DNA from: Muscardinus avellanarius
Taxonomy: Eukaryota > Chordata > Mammalia > Rodentia > Gliridae
Assembly (NCBI GenBank): GCA_963383645.1
Contig: OY726565.1
Span: forward strand, 40,389,944-40,453,943
Length of the DNA stretch: 64,000 nucleotides
Direction: 5' to 3'
Made by a program: the position numbers and the translations under genes. The notes below the pieces were generated by a model. That model was not told the origin of the DNA. It ran no database searches and saw nothing but the letters and a program-made list of their open reading frames with translations. The stretch's first letter is position 1. Every line of letters starts with the position of its first letter. Shown here in pieces: positions 27,931-34,317 of this stretch.

Positions 27931-30900
27931 TGTGTATTACTAGAGATTGAACCCACAAGCAATCTACCTCTGAGCTACACCCCCAGCCTTATTTTTTCAT
28001 TATTTTGAAATAGGGCCTCACTAAATAGCTGAGGCTGGCTGGGAACCTCTTATCTTCCTATCTCTGTCTCACAAATATTGAGATTACAAGTGTGTGCCAC
28101 CAGGTCTAGCTTATCTGTATTTTAAAAAATAGGAATGGCCTAGGTGTAGACAGAAAATTTGAGGTTCTATTAGTTATTTCCTCAAAGCCTTTTTATAGTC
28201 CTACAAATTTAAATGAAAAAAAAAAAACCATTATTATGCTAAATGTCTCAAACACCAATAACTAAGACTTATACAATACATTCTAGACCCCCAATTTTTC
28301 AACTATCTAAGCAAATACCGTTACAATGTTTACACAAAGAATATGGAAGACATATTGCCTAATAAGCAGTTTGAGACACAATAAGAAAAAAATCTACCAT
28401 TAAAAAGATAGTGACTGAAGGAAAAAATAACTTACCAATTTAACAGCCTCCTGAGCTGCTTCTTTTGTACAAAAAGTGACAAACGCATAACCTCTGTTGA
28501 GACCAGTGAGTGGATCCATCATTAGACGAAGATCCCATATAGGTCCAGCTTTCTCAAATAATGGAACAAGCTCATCCTCAAATAGATCTCTTGGGATTTT
28601 CCCCACAAATATCTAAAAGTTAAGTATAATGCAAAAATAAAAATCATGGAGAATTATTTAGGAATCCAGATACCTGTACTTTTACTATAAAAGGTACAAG
28701 TTTTTAGTTTCTTTACCTCAGTGCCAACAGAAGGCTGCTGACCTGAATAAACGGAATCTGGAGGTGGTCCCCCATACTTCCTCTGTCCAGTGGTCACATC
28801 AAGTGTGTAGCCTGTTCTTTCCAAGAGTGCCTTTAAAAGTTCAAATATCATTAAAACTTTTAGTTTACAAGGCAATTTCCATACATTTAGCAGTTAATAT
28901 CAATCTTGCTCAAATCTTTTCAATTATCTTAGCAACATCTCCCCATAAACGTATTTCTCCCATAAAATGTTAAAATTCCCCCTTTCATACAGGCTTATTA
29001 CACCCCAAACTCAAAATTTCAGGTTCATGTGAGAATTACTTTCTAGTTTCCAATCAATTATTAAATAGTAATGAAAATATCCATCAACATTTTCCAGGAC
29101 AGAATATATTCACTCTGCTAATGCCTCCTAAAAATGACAGTTGCCTCCCAATTCTGGACATCTTACTCAATAACTTCCCTGTACTGCAACTCCTAAGAAC
29201 ACACTGCCACTTTGGGCATTTTGCCACCTCTGAAGATACTACACTCCCAAAACAAGTCTAGAAACTTGTTGGAGGTGTAAGATAACTATTAGCTGGGCGT
29301 GGTGGCACACATTTGTAATCCCAGTGCTTGGGAGGCTGAGACAGGAGGATCACACAGGCTTGAAGCCAGCCTCAACTACTGAGTGAGATTCTCAGCAACT
29401 TAGTGAGACCTTGTTTCCAAATAAAGTATAAAATAGGTCTGGGAGTATAGCCTGGAGGTAGAAAAGCCCCAGGGTTCCACCCCTAGTACACCCCCCCCAC
29501 ATAACTATTATTTAATATTAAAGTATGCCAGGCATGGTGGCACACACTTGTAATTCCCCCACTTGGGAAGCTGAGACAGGAGGATCTCAAAGGTTCGAAG
29601 CCAGCCTCAGCTGGCATAAGAGACCCTATTTCCAAATAAAATATAAAATAGGTCTGAGAGTGTAGCCTGGAGGTAGAAGACCCCTGGGTTCCATCCCCAG
29701 TACCACACACACACACATACATACATACATACATACATACATACATACACACACACACATACATATATCATGCCTCACAGTATAGCATGTAGTCATTCAA
29801 AAAAGTCAAAATTACTCAAACTTTATGAAATTACAACAATGTAACATAATTTCTACATTTTCTCCTTTAAAAAATAAACCTTTAAAATATACACAACTGG
29901 CGAGGCAGGCGTGGTGGCACATGCTTGTAATCCCTGCACTTGGGAGGCTGAGACAGGAAGATCGCACAGGTTCAAAGCCAGCCTCAGCTACTTAGTGAGG
30001 CTCTCAGCAACTTAGTGAGACCCTGTTCCCAAATAAAATATAAAATAGGTCTGGGAGCATAGCCCGGAGGTAGAAAGCCACTGGTTTCCACCCCCAGTAC
30101 CACAAAAAAAGAAAAAAAACATACACACACACCTCATTTCACTCAGGATTAGGAGTTTCTCTTCATCCCTTATAGGTAGATCAAAGTACTAAAAAGTACT
30201 AAAAATGCAGTAGCACATTAAATTTTAAGAAAAAATAAAATCAAGATTGGTTCCCCCTTTCCACCATCTCTACCCTGAAACCAGTGGGGGTTTTTTTTTG
30301 TGTGTGTGTGGGTTTGGGGATGAAACCCAGGGGCATTTGACCTCTGAACAACCCCTGCCCTATTATATTCTTTATTTTTGAAACAGGGTCTCACTAAGTT
30401 GCAGAGGGCCTAAGTAGCTGAGGCTATCCACAAACTGCAATCCACGGCCTCCGGAATACTGGGATTACAAACGTGCACCACCATGCCCGACTAACCAGTT
30501 TTCTAAATAACAAAACCACTCATTAGTTCTGAAATAAGAAAGACAATACCAGCAACAAGACTTATCAAAATGCTAAGTGATTTGGAGTGACCTGTCTCTG
30601 AAAATAAAAATCACCAATTTTTAACATTTTCTACTCAAATAACAAATATAAAATTATAAGGCAAAGATAGAGCTCAATGGTAGAGTGCTTAGTTTGCTCA
30701 AGGTTCTGGGTTGGATCCCCAGAACCAACAAAAAGGAAAAACAAAAAACAAATTTATGAAAATACTAGAGCTCCTTTGTTCAACTTTACAACAAAGAGAT
30801 TCACTAATAGCCACTATTCCAAGTAGCTCTTTTTCCTAGAATACCCAAATATGATTGCTTAAGGGTTCAACACTGGGTAATAAAACTAACTCAAATCTAT

Positions 30901-33900
30901 GACTAGCATATAAACTAAGCTGTCAAATATTTACTCTTTTTCTCATCTGTAATTCCCATGCTACTACAATTGAGTGATACTTTCTTTACCTGAATCTATA
31001 TGACCAAAATAACCCCTTCTGTCAATCTACTAAAAAACAAAAAAACTACCTATTCCCCATCAAACATCCTATAAAAATGTCTTTGTGTGTTTGTGTTACT
31101 TGGAATGGAACCTGGGCACATTCTACCTCTAAACTAAGAGCCCAGCCCTATTTTATTTTGAAACAGGGTCTTGCTAGGTTGTTGAGTCTCACTACTTGCT
31201 GAGGCTATCAAACCTGTAATCCTCCTGGTCTCAGCCTCCCAAATACTGAGATTTTAAGTGCAAACCACTACACCCAGCAAAATGTCTATCACAATTTAGG
31301 TACCTCTAAAGCTTTGTCACCTCTTTCCAAAGACAGAAATGAAAGCCACACAAATTTTCCTAAAATTTTAATAAACTCTTAACTCTCCAATTATAACTAG
31401 CACCAACACATTAAGAACAAATCTCATGTTTAAATGAAAAAACTGCATTTATAGTTAAAATTCAATTCACTAACTGCTAGACCTATGAAAGCCTCAAATT
31501 CTTGGTTGATGTTAACAGTTAACTCCATATTCTAATCTTTTCCTTTCCATATTCTAGGCTTCTCTCCTCCCATACTATTAAAACACCACTTAAACATCTA
31601 TGCCCTTCTTAAAAACTGATTTTCTTACACCATAACCCTTGGCTCAAGAACAATATCACGCTACAGAAAAACACAAAGTAAAAAACTAATGCAATTCATA
31701 TTCTTTAATTTTCGAAACGGTCTCAGTAGGTTGTTGAGTCTCACTAAGTTGCTATAGCTGGTCTTAAACCTGCAATCATAGTGCCTCAGCCTTCCAAGTA
31801 CAGGGATTACAGGCAGGCATGTGCCACCACACTCAGGTATGAACCATATTTTTCTTTTGGGGGTGGGGGGTAACTGTGAATAAATCCCAGGGGCATTCTA
31901 CTGAGCTACACCCCCAGCCCTATTTTTTAATCTTTTATTTTTGAAACAGGGTCTAACTGAATTGTGAAGGGCCAAAGTGCTGATGTTGTCCATAAACCCA
32001 GATCCTCCGTCTCTGTCTCCCAAATGCTGGGATTACAAGCGTGCACCACCACGCCCAGCTTGAACCATATCTTTCTTTCTTTCTTTCCTTCTTTCCTTCT
32101 TTCTTTCTTTCTTTTTTTTTGGTGGTACTAGGGGTGAAACCCAGAGGCTTTCTACCTCTGGGCTATACCCCCAGACCTTTTTTTTTTTTTTTAATATATT
32201 TTATTTGGAAACAAGGTCTCAGAAAGTTGCTGAAAGCCATCACTAAGTAGCTGAGGCTGGCTTGGAAGTTGTGCGATCCTCCTGTCTCAGCCTCCTAAGC
32301 GCGGGGATTACAAGCGTGCACCACCACGCCCGGCTTGAACCGTATTTTTCTAAGAACTATAAAAACTCATCAACACAAAAATAAAAACTTAGCTGAATTT
32401 CAGGTCATTTAAATCTCCCATATGACTTTAAATTCAACCCCAAAAAAGCCTTTCATCCCCAGCTTGTTATCTCACTTACATACCCATAGTGAACAATTTT
32501 AATAAAACAAGCTAACTTAATCTTAATACTAATGAAAGATGCAAAGTCAAAATTATAAATTCACTGGGGCTTGAGCATCCTAAAAAAAAGCAGCCAGCTG
32601 CTAAATGTACATTCTCTACCAGCATGAGGTAAACCGATTCCCAACAATTTGGTCTGTCAACCATCTAGATTTATACTTTTTCAGATTATATGTTTCATTT
32701 AAAAACTTTCATTTGGAATATTAATTACAGACTGAAACATCAATTGCTGGGTAACGAAACCAGCAAATAACATTTAAAGCAAAAACGATTAAAAAATGTT
32801 AGAGCCGGGCATGGTGGCACACACTTGTAATCCCAGTACTTGGGAGGCTGAGACAGGAAAATCACAGGTTTGCAAATAGGGCTGGGGGTGGAGCTCTGAA
32901 GTAGAATGCCCCTGGGTTCCATTCCCAGTACCACAAAAATTTATTTAAAAAATTAAAAGAAGTATCAGGATACTTTTTTTAAAAAATTAAAAAGATTAAT
33001 CTTTAGATATACTTCACACCCAAAGATTACTACCCAGTAAAAGAGCTTTAAAACCAAAGAAAATCTTAAGACATACCTTAATTTTTGCCTCATCTGGTCC
33101 TTTACTAGAGTCCGCTACTTTGGTCCCCTGTTTTTCTCTCTGCCTGTAAGTCTTCATGACTCCACATAAAAAGGCACTTTTGTTCTGTAAAGAAATTTTC
33201 CACCCATATTTAACAATTACTGAATCTATGTCTAATAAGACTAAAAGGAGTATGTCAAAACTACTTAAAAGTTTAAATCTTTCTACACTAACATTAAATT
33301 AACATTACCTGAACATGAGAGAGATCACTGTCTTTAAACTGTTGAAGAACTGCCAATGCGCCGTCTTCATTGAACTCTTTTAAAGCTTCGATAGCTCTTT
33401 CATCTAAATCACTATGTGCAACTAGCCCTGGAGAAGAGAAAACTTAATTAGTCATCAACTTAGCATTTTTTGAAAAGCTTTATTTTCTTCCGTTTCTTAG
33501 AAAAGACCTGTATGAGCCAATACAGGTACATGTGTGACAACTATCAATTCTATTCCCCTTATCTACATAATGAAAAACAAAACAGTTTTGCCCTTCTAAA
33601 CAAAATAAGGCCTCTCAACTACACTTACAATAACGAGTCAACTTATTTTTACACCCCAAGTCAGATAGTTCTAAACACAACATTTCTACAGTAAAAATAC
33701 AAGCTTACAAATCCTCAAGTCAACCAACAAAACACCAAGCATGACAACTGAACATCTACTACAAATTACAAGTACCACTAGAAAAAGGAACTGTCACACC
33801 AAGCAAGACAAGAGAACCAGTCTACAGTTACCAAGTTATTTAACAAGAATCCGACTATAAAAATACCCCCAAAAGTCACATGGTCTGCTCCCAACATTTA

Positions 33901-34305
33901 GCAGCTGTTGCTACTGTCATACACTTATCCATCAGGCCAGCCACCAGCCTTCCCCTAGGGAGGGCCTATCCCTCCCTACTTCCCTCCCTCGGTACACCTT
34001 AACCTCTAGTTCAAACCTAAACTAACCAACTATCAGAACAAGGCAAAACTCCAGTTCCCACACTTATTGGAAACCACAAAAAGTTGCTATTTTAGCTCAA
34101 AGCCAGAAATCCAATAGAAAAATTTTATAATGTAATTTTGCAAGTGTTAGTTCTTACCTGCAACGTAAATTTCATCTAGTTTTTCAGCAACTTTCTGTGG
34201 TAAACCAGCATCAAGCAATGTCTGAAAATTTTCTGAATGGATAACTGCAGAAGTAGTATCCATGGGCTCTTCAGTACCATTTCCATTAACATGTTCTGTA
34301 GCCAT
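3903..34305 (-). CDS. SYNCRIP: SYNCRIP (hnRNP Q), nine coding exons in window, C-terminus off left edge
   Basis: Joined minus-strand exons read as SYNCRIP, an RNA-binding hnRNP that acts in pre-mRNA splicing, mRNA stability, cytoplasmic mRNA transport and translation control. Joined coding exons give residues 1-426 plus two bases of codon 427. Residues 1-125 form the acidic, helical N-terminal unit. Three RRMs follow: RRM1 (RNP2 IFVGKI 164-169, RNP1 RGYAFVTF 203-210), RRM2 (RNP2 LFVGSI 245-250, RNP1 about 284-292), RRM3 (RNP2 LFVRNL 340-345, RNP1 KDYAFIHF 371-378). Phases across all exons agree and every intron is GT-AG. The N-terminus beginning [10 protein letters not shown] separates it from the paralogue HNRNPR. 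The Tyr-rich/RGG C-terminal region (roughly residues 427-620 in the family) is not in 1-3902, so it lies left of the window. Presence of introns and open frame rule out a processed pseudogene. Confidence 0.97.
4104..4376 (+). mobile_element. Composite SINE with (GGAA)n tail
   Basis: Full type 1 SINE (GCTGGGCACGGTGGCACACG to CCAGTACCACAC) whose tail has become a pure GGAA microsatellite of about 66 bases (4311-4376). It lies between exons 10 and 9. Confidence 0.9.
4590..4790 (+). mobile_element. 5'-shortened composite SINE
   Basis: Starts at CATTTGGGAGGCTGAGACC (first about 30 bases of the head missing), with type 2 features (GGGCAGGGGATGTAGCTTGGAGGTC) and end CCCATACCCACAAAG. It sits about 55 bases from the 3' edge of exon 9. 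Confidence 0.8.
4845..4994 (-). CDS. SYNCRIP: SYNCRIP exon 9: RRM3, residues 337-386
   Basis: 150 bases, phase 0, acceptor ATTTTAG and donor AAG|GTAAG. Encodes nearly all of RRM3: RNP2 LFVRNL (340-345), helix [12 protein letters not shown], and RNP1 KDYAFIHF (371-378), ending DGAVK. Confidence 0.97.
5280..5666 (+). mobile_element. Two tandem SINEs, the first without ID tail
   Basis: A B1 body at 5280-5424 ends in AATAAATAAATAG, then a composite SINE at 5425-5605 with a second ID-like tail fragment at about 5630-5666. Confidence 0.75.
5700..6470 (+). mobile_element. Old L1 3' fragment (ORF2 end and 3' region), split by a SINE
   Basis: Positions 5755-5930 translate to [10 protein letters not shown] and the degraded end of L1 ORF2; after the SINE (5933-6136) the 3' part continues with GATTCCAATGTAAGACACTCTG and AAGGCAGAATTATAGCCACAGTAAAA, as in old mammalian L1 3' ends. 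No intact coding remains. Confidence 0.75.
5933..6136 (+). mobile_element. Composite SINE inserted in the old L1, 8-bp TSD
   Basis: Type 1 SINE (GCCGGGTGTGGTGGTGCACAC to CAGTACCACC plus poly-A) flanked by the perfect direct repeat GGAAGCAA at 5925-5932 and 6137-6144. The duplicated target lies inside the L1, so the SINE is younger. Confidence 0.9.
6488..6706 (-). mobile_element. Composite SINE, 13-bp TSD
   Basis: Inverted SINE with poly-T (its poly-A) on the left, flanked by TTAGGATCTGCTT at 6475-6487 and again at 6707-6719. Confidence 0.9.
6747..6960 (+). mobile_element. Composite B1-ID SINE between A-runs
   Basis: Preceded by a 26-base A-run (6721-6746); type 1 head and linker, ID tail GTGTAGCCCAGAGGTAGAAAGCC, poly-A end. 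Confidence 0.85.
6985..7298. mobile_element. Two decayed SINEs in opposite orientation
   Basis: 6985-7136 is an inverted composite with a deletion in the linker; 7150-7298 is a forward copy with shortened B1 (TATAATCCCAGTACCCAGGC) and ID end TTCAATCCCCAGTACC. Confidence 0.7.
7322..7525 (+). mobile_element. Composite B1-ID SINE with CA/CCCA tail
   Basis: Type 1 SINE from GCTGGGCGTGGTGGTGCAGGC to GGTTCCACCCCC-type end (here GAGTTCCACCCCC), followed by CCCAC/CACAC repeats to about 7525. Confidence 0.85.
7538..7985 (+). mobile_element. ID element, SINE remnant, and type 2 composite SINE
   Basis: 7538-7605 is a lone ID-like tRNA-derived element (GTATAACTCACTGGCAGAGC). 7610-7745 is a head-less composite. 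7769-7985 is a full type 2 SINE ending CCCAGACCCGC plus poly-A. Confidence 0.8.
8068..8228 (+). mobile_element. Decayed composite SINE
   Basis: GGCCAGGCAGCACACTCC head, partial B1, degraded ID tail (GTATAGTGGAGGTTGAGTGCC), ending CCCAGTACCACGAGG. Confidence 0.7.
8410..8797 (-). mobile_element. Inverted composite SINE plus inverted B1 body
   Basis: Poly-T at 8416-8433, composite at about 8450-8653, then a second B1 without ID tail at 8654-8797 ending CACTACCACACCTGGC. Confidence 0.8.
8800..9328. other. SINE-free intron next to exon 8
   Basis: About 530 bases of AT-rich single-copy sequence abutting the exon 8 donor. No open reading frame or known repeat recognised. Confidence 0.6.
9329..9534 (-). 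CDS. SYNCRIP: SYNCRIP exon 8: most of RRM2, residues 268-336
   Basis: 206 bases between acceptor CTTTCAG and donor AAG|GTAATG. Encodes the rest of RRM2, including the DDKKK run and RNP1 (NRGFCFLEY, 284-292), then the acidic linker [13 protein letters not shown]. Frame returns to phase 0 at the 3' end. Confidence 0.97.
9749..10130 (+). mobile_element. Two composite SINEs in tandem
   Basis: 9749-9936 is a full copy; 9969-10130 is shortened in the middle and has a type 2 tail (GGGCAGGGGGTGTAGTTAGAAGGTC ... CAGACCCAC). A short GGAA run joins them. Confidence 0.8.
10205..10753 (-). mobile_element. Cluster of inverted SINEs and stacked ID tails
   Basis: Two ID tails back to back (10222-10275 and 10290-10345) precede one B1 body ending about 10470. 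A second composite (10478-10650) and a further B1 body (to 10753) follow. The stacked ID tails suggest insertion into the linker. Confidence 0.7.
11045..11200 (+). mobile_element. MIR SINE
   Basis: Reads as a forward MIR: GACCTGAGTTCAAATCTCAG, CTCTGTGCCTCGTTTCC, GGTTACCTACCTCATAAAGG in consensus order. It lies 90 bases from exon 7, a region otherwise free of young SINEs. Confidence 0.8.
11292..11427 (-). CDS. SYNCRIP: SYNCRIP exon 7: end of RRM1 and start of RRM2, residues 223-267
   Basis: 136 bases between acceptor CTTTTAG and donor ACAG|GTAAG. Encodes [14 protein letters not shown], the linker ANNR, and RNP2 of RRM2 (LFVGSI, 245-250), ending one base into Glu268. A 17.0-kb intron (11428-28435) separates it from exon 6, the longest in the window. 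Confidence 0.97.
11544..12450 (+). mobile_element. Three composite SINEs
   Basis: Copies at about 11544-11757, 11871-12085 (a 12-base G-run interrupts its linker near 12005) and 12247-12450. All have recognisable B1 heads and ID tails; the gaps are AT-rich single-copy intron. Confidence 0.85.
12451..12974. other. Single-copy intron
   Basis: AT-rich sequence without a recognisable repeat, exon or RNA gene. Confidence 0.6.
12975..13447. mobile_element. Composite SINE, ID tail, and an inverted SINE with GT run
   Basis: Forward composite 12975-13156, lone ID tail 13185-13245, then an inverted truncated composite 13315-13447 preceded by a GT repeat and G-run (13293-13316). Confidence 0.75.
13618..14500. 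mobile_element. Mixed SINE cluster
   Basis: Forward composites at about 13620-13815 and 13915-14110, a short forward B1 piece to 14150, then inverted composites at about 14165-14356 and 14365-14495. Confidence 0.75.
14501..14880. other. Single-copy intron
   Basis: No repeat, exon or RNA gene recognised. Confidence 0.6.
14881..15450. mobile_element. Inverted ID tail, inverted composite, forward composite
   Basis: Inverted ID tail 14885-14935, inverted composite about 14975-15136, forward composite 15251-15450 with poly-A. Confidence 0.75.
15609..15830 (-). mobile_element. Type 2 composite SINE with TSD
   Basis: Inverted type 2 copy (GCGGGTCTGGGGATGG ... ACACCCTGCCC ... CACCACGCCCGGC) flanked by CCAAATACTATT near 15597-15608 and again near 15831-15842. 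Confidence 0.85.
16003..16360 (+). mobile_element. Two head-truncated composite SINEs
   Basis: Both start after the first about 20-40 bases of the B1 head and end in ID tails near 16190 and 16355. Confidence 0.75.
16361..16690. other. Single-copy intron with one ID remnant
   Basis: AT-rich; a decayed ID tail (GTAGAATGCTCTGGGGTTCAATCC) is visible at about 16406-16430, nothing else. Confidence 0.5.
16699..18125. mobile_element. Dense mixed SINE block
   Basis: Forward composite 16699-16895; inverted composites about 16915-17114 and 17135-17325; inverted B1 body 17326-17477; forward B1 body 17526-17650; forward type 2 composite 17651-17850; forward ID tail 17860-17925; inverted composite 17934-18125. 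Almost no single-copy sequence remains. Confidence 0.75.
18238..18655 (+). mobile_element. Composite SINE split by a later SINE
   Basis: A forward SINE (18238-18278 and 18504-18655) is interrupted by an inverted composite (about 18279-18486). The interruption is bounded by a perfect 17-base duplication of the outer B1, TGTAATCTCAGTATTTG, at 18262-18278 and 18487-18503. Confidence 0.9.
18712..18905 (+). mobile_element. Decayed composite SINE
   Basis: Partial B1 head, intact linker (GACCCTGTTTCCAAATC), ID tail GGTGTAGCTCAGAGACAAAATGC. Confidence 0.7.
18906..19350. other. Single-copy intron
   Basis: Pyrimidine-rich then AT-rich; no repeat or exon recognised. Confidence 0.55.
19352..20222. mobile_element. 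Two forward composites and one inverted composite
   Basis: Forward copies 19352-19565 and 19590-19800; 19800-20029 single-copy intron; inverted copy about 20035-20222. Confidence 0.75.
20365..21150 (+). mobile_element. SINE series ending in a type 3 copy with (AAAT)n
   Basis: B1 bodies at 20365-20530, 20580-20710 and 20722-20850 (the first with an ID remnant), then a type 3 SINE at 20852-21026. That copy has the short linker (GCCAGCTGCACTGGCGTAAG) and the tail GGGCTTCCAGGAACCCC, followed by an AAAT microsatellite (about 21028-21080) and an ID tail to 21150. Confidence 0.8.
21296..21490 (+). mobile_element. Composite B1-ID SINE
   Basis: Head GTGGGGCGTGGTGGCTCATGC, shortened linker, ID tail GTGTAGCCTGGAGGGAG, AAAT-type end. 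Confidence 0.8.
21545..22140 (+). repeat. Probable ancient mammalian interspersed repeat, family not named
   Basis: Contains GCACCTATTACAGAGTAGG, GTGTTCTAAATGTTGGTGATAC and later AGGGCCTTGTTT with a run-on typical of a widespread old mammalian repeat. I recognise the pattern but not the family, and there is no intact coding. Confidence 0.4.
22207..22375 (+). mobile_element. Short composite SINE with well-preserved ID part
   Basis: Abbreviated B1 (CACTTGGGAAGCTGAAGC), then GATATAACTCAGTGGTAGAGC (A-box) and CTAGGTTCACTCCCCAGTAC. Confidence 0.75.
22425..22590 (+). mobile_element. MIR SINE
   Basis: Decayed forward MIR with ACCTCAGACAAATCACCCAG and an end resembling the MIR 3' part (CAGTACGTACTTAAGTGGTAATTATTA). 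Confidence 0.6.
22790..23108 (-). mobile_element. Inverted SINE fragments
   Basis: T-rich tails at 22795-22806 and 22843-22860, inverted composite with most of its B1 deleted (22861-22980), then a B1 body to 23108. Confidence 0.7.
23109..23444. other. Single-copy intron
   Basis: AT-rich; nothing recognised. Confidence 0.55.
23445..24310 (+). mobile_element. Forward SINE series
   Basis: B1 body 23445-23570, type 1 composite 23577-23768 with a 34-base A-run, ID tail 23805-23860, then after a short gap B1 body 23993-24140 and composite 24144-24300. Confidence 0.75.
24390..25167. mobile_element. Two inverted then two forward SINEs
   Basis: Inverted composites about 24395-24555 and 24614-24792, forward B1 body 24825-24925, forward type 1 composite 24943-25167 with poly-A. 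Confidence 0.75.
25168..25644. other. Single-copy intron
   Basis: AT-rich; no repeat or exon recognised. Confidence 0.6.
25645..25925 (+). mobile_element. Composite SINE with a microsatellite inside its ID tail
   Basis: B1 and linker are normal; the ID A-box region is replaced by GTGTGCG/GCGCGC and TCTCTC repeats (25797-25860). The ID end CAGGGTAGAATGCCCCTGGG then resumes, followed by C- and CA-runs. Confidence 0.85.
25926..26461. other. Single-copy intron with an alternating purine-pyrimidine block
   Basis: Includes 26295-26340, a self-complementary stretch of TGTATATACACATGTGCATA type. No gene or SINE. Confidence 0.6.
26462..26640 (+). mobile_element. Composite B1-ID SINE
   Basis: Head GCCAGGCATAGTTGTACACA, ID tail TATAGCTCAGAGGTAG, end CCCCAGCACCAC. 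Confidence 0.8.
26641..26984. other. Single-copy intron
   Basis: Nothing recognised. Confidence 0.55.
26985..27445. mobile_element. Forward then inverted composite SINE
   Basis: Forward type 1 copy 26985-27190; inverted copy about 27250-27445 ending GTTTGCCACCACATCCAGC. Confidence 0.8.
27465..27566 (+). mobile_element. Ancient 7SL-derived monomer, distinct from local B1-ID SINEs
   Basis: Reads CTGTCCCAGATACTCAGAAG, GCTGAGGCTGGAGGATTGC, TTGAGCCACGGAGTTTGGGA, CCAGCTTGAGCAACACAG. These phrases match 7SL/FLAM-PB1-type monomers, which keep the TTGAGCC..GAGTT segment, and not the window's composite SINEs. There is no ID tail. Confidence 0.65.
27650..28115 (-). mobile_element. Two inverted composites, one with a GT microsatellite tail
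   Basis: Copies at about 27655-27815 and 27938-28110; a GT run (27897-27928) lies at the second copy's tail. Confidence 0.8.
28436..28612 (-). CDS. SYNCRIP: SYNCRIP exon 6: most of RRM1, residues 164-222
   Basis: 177 bases, phase 0, acceptor CTTTTAG and donor TTG|GTAAG. Carries RNP2 (IFVGKI) at the exon start and RNP1 (RGYAFVTF) at residues 203-210; the aromatic residues at the RNA-contact positions are all present. Ends AAQEAVKL. Confidence 0.97.
28613..28716 (-). other. SYNCRIP: 104-base SYNCRIP intron 5
   Basis: Shortest intron in the window, GT-AG, between the pre-RRM1 exon and the RRM1 exon. It is free of repeats and has in-frame stops, so retention would truncate the protein before RRM1. 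Confidence 0.85.
28717..28830 (-). CDS. SYNCRIP: SYNCRIP exon 5: residues 126-163
   Basis: 114 bases, phase 0 at both ends, acceptor TTTTAAAG and donor GAG|GTAAAG. Encodes [20 protein letters not shown] to QQPSVGTE, the conserved lead-in to RRM1. It is separated from exon 6 by only 104 bases. Confidence 0.97.
28831..29291. other. Single-copy intron upstream of exon 5
   Basis: No repeat or exon recognised. Confidence 0.6.
29292..30118 (+). mobile_element. Three forward SINEs, the middle one a type 1/type 3 intermediate
   Basis: 29292-29500 is type 1. 29527-29703 has the short type 3 linker (CCTCAGCTGGCATAAGAGACC) but the ancestral ID end (GACCCCTGGGTTCCATCCCC), followed by CA/CATA repeats to 29768. 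29908-30118 is type 1. Confidence 0.85.
30300..30492 (-). mobile_element. Type 2 composite SINE
   Basis: Inverted; GGGTTTGGGGATGAAACCC, ACCCCTGCCC, ending CACCACCATGCCCGAC. Confidence 0.8.
30655..30740 (+). mobile_element. Stand-alone ID-type SINE
   Basis: Complete tRNA-like unit: A-box TAGAGCTCAATGGTAGAGTG, GCTTAGTTTGCTCAAGG, B-box GGGTTGGATCC, A-rich tail. This is the classic rodent ID layout without a B1 head. Confidence 0.85.
30741..31084. other. Single-copy intron
   Basis: Nothing recognised. Confidence 0.55.
31085..31282 (-). mobile_element. Composite B1-ID SINE
   Basis: Inverted, GTGTTACTTGGAATGGAACC to CAAACCACTACACCCAGC. Confidence 0.8.
31283..31699. other. Single-copy intron
   Basis: AT-rich; nothing recognised. 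Confidence 0.55.
31700..32345 (-). mobile_element. Three inverted SINEs, two in the same target site
   Basis: B1 body 31715-31838; composite about 31850-32060; composite about 32110-32333. TGAACCATAT occurs at 31840-31849 and 32061-32070, and CTTGAACCGTAT at 32334-32345, so the last two elements share one duplicated target. The CTTT/CCTT run 32071-32119 is the third element's tail. Confidence 0.85.
32803..32938 (+). mobile_element. Internally deleted composite SINE
   Basis: Full head (GCCGGGCATGGTGGCACACA) joined at GGTTTGCAAATAGGGCTGGG to a full ID tail; the whole linker is missing. Confidence 0.85.
33077..33184 (-). CDS. SYNCRIP: SYNCRIP exon 4: residues 90-125
   Basis: 108 bases, phase 0 at both ends, acceptor TTTACAG and donor AAG|GTATGT. 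Encodes [20 protein letters not shown] to EAKIK. The [11 protein letters not shown] segment has SYNCRIP-specific residues where the paralogue HNRNPR differs. Being a multiple of three, its skipping would keep the frame. Confidence 0.97.
33309..33427 (-). CDS. SYNCRIP: SYNCRIP exon 3: residues 50-89
   Basis: 119 bases between acceptor TCTCCAG and donor CAG|GTAATG. It completes Gly50 and encodes [15 protein letters not shown] and on to SHVQ, the helical N-terminal unit of the hnRNP Q/R family. It restores frame exactly (exons 2+3 give 89 full codons). Confidence 0.97.
33428..34157 (-). other. SYNCRIP intron 2, repeat-free
   Basis: 730 bases with no SINE, L1 or microsatellite, lying between exons 2 and 3. 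Nothing coding recognised. Confidence 0.7.
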
Positions 34306-34317
34306 GTTTCCAGAGAT
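34158..34317 (-). CDS. SYNCRIP: SYNCRIP exon 2: start codon, residues 1-49
   Basis: Acceptor is the CAG at 34320-34318 after a T-rich tract; 12 bases of 5' UTR precede the ATG at 34305-34303. The start context has A at -3 and G at +4, a strong Kozak match. Coding bases 34305-34158 give 49 codons plus one base, ending in YVA and the first base of Gly50. The donor reads CAG|GTAAGAA. The encoded stretch is the start of the acidic N-terminal domain. Confidence 0.97.

Noticed and set aside
3903..34305. Alternative assignment as HNRNPR
   Set aside because: The N-terminus ([10 protein letters not shown]), the [11 protein letters not shown] segment, QQPSVGTE and [13 protein letters not shown] fit SYNCRIP and differ from the HNRNPR paralogue.
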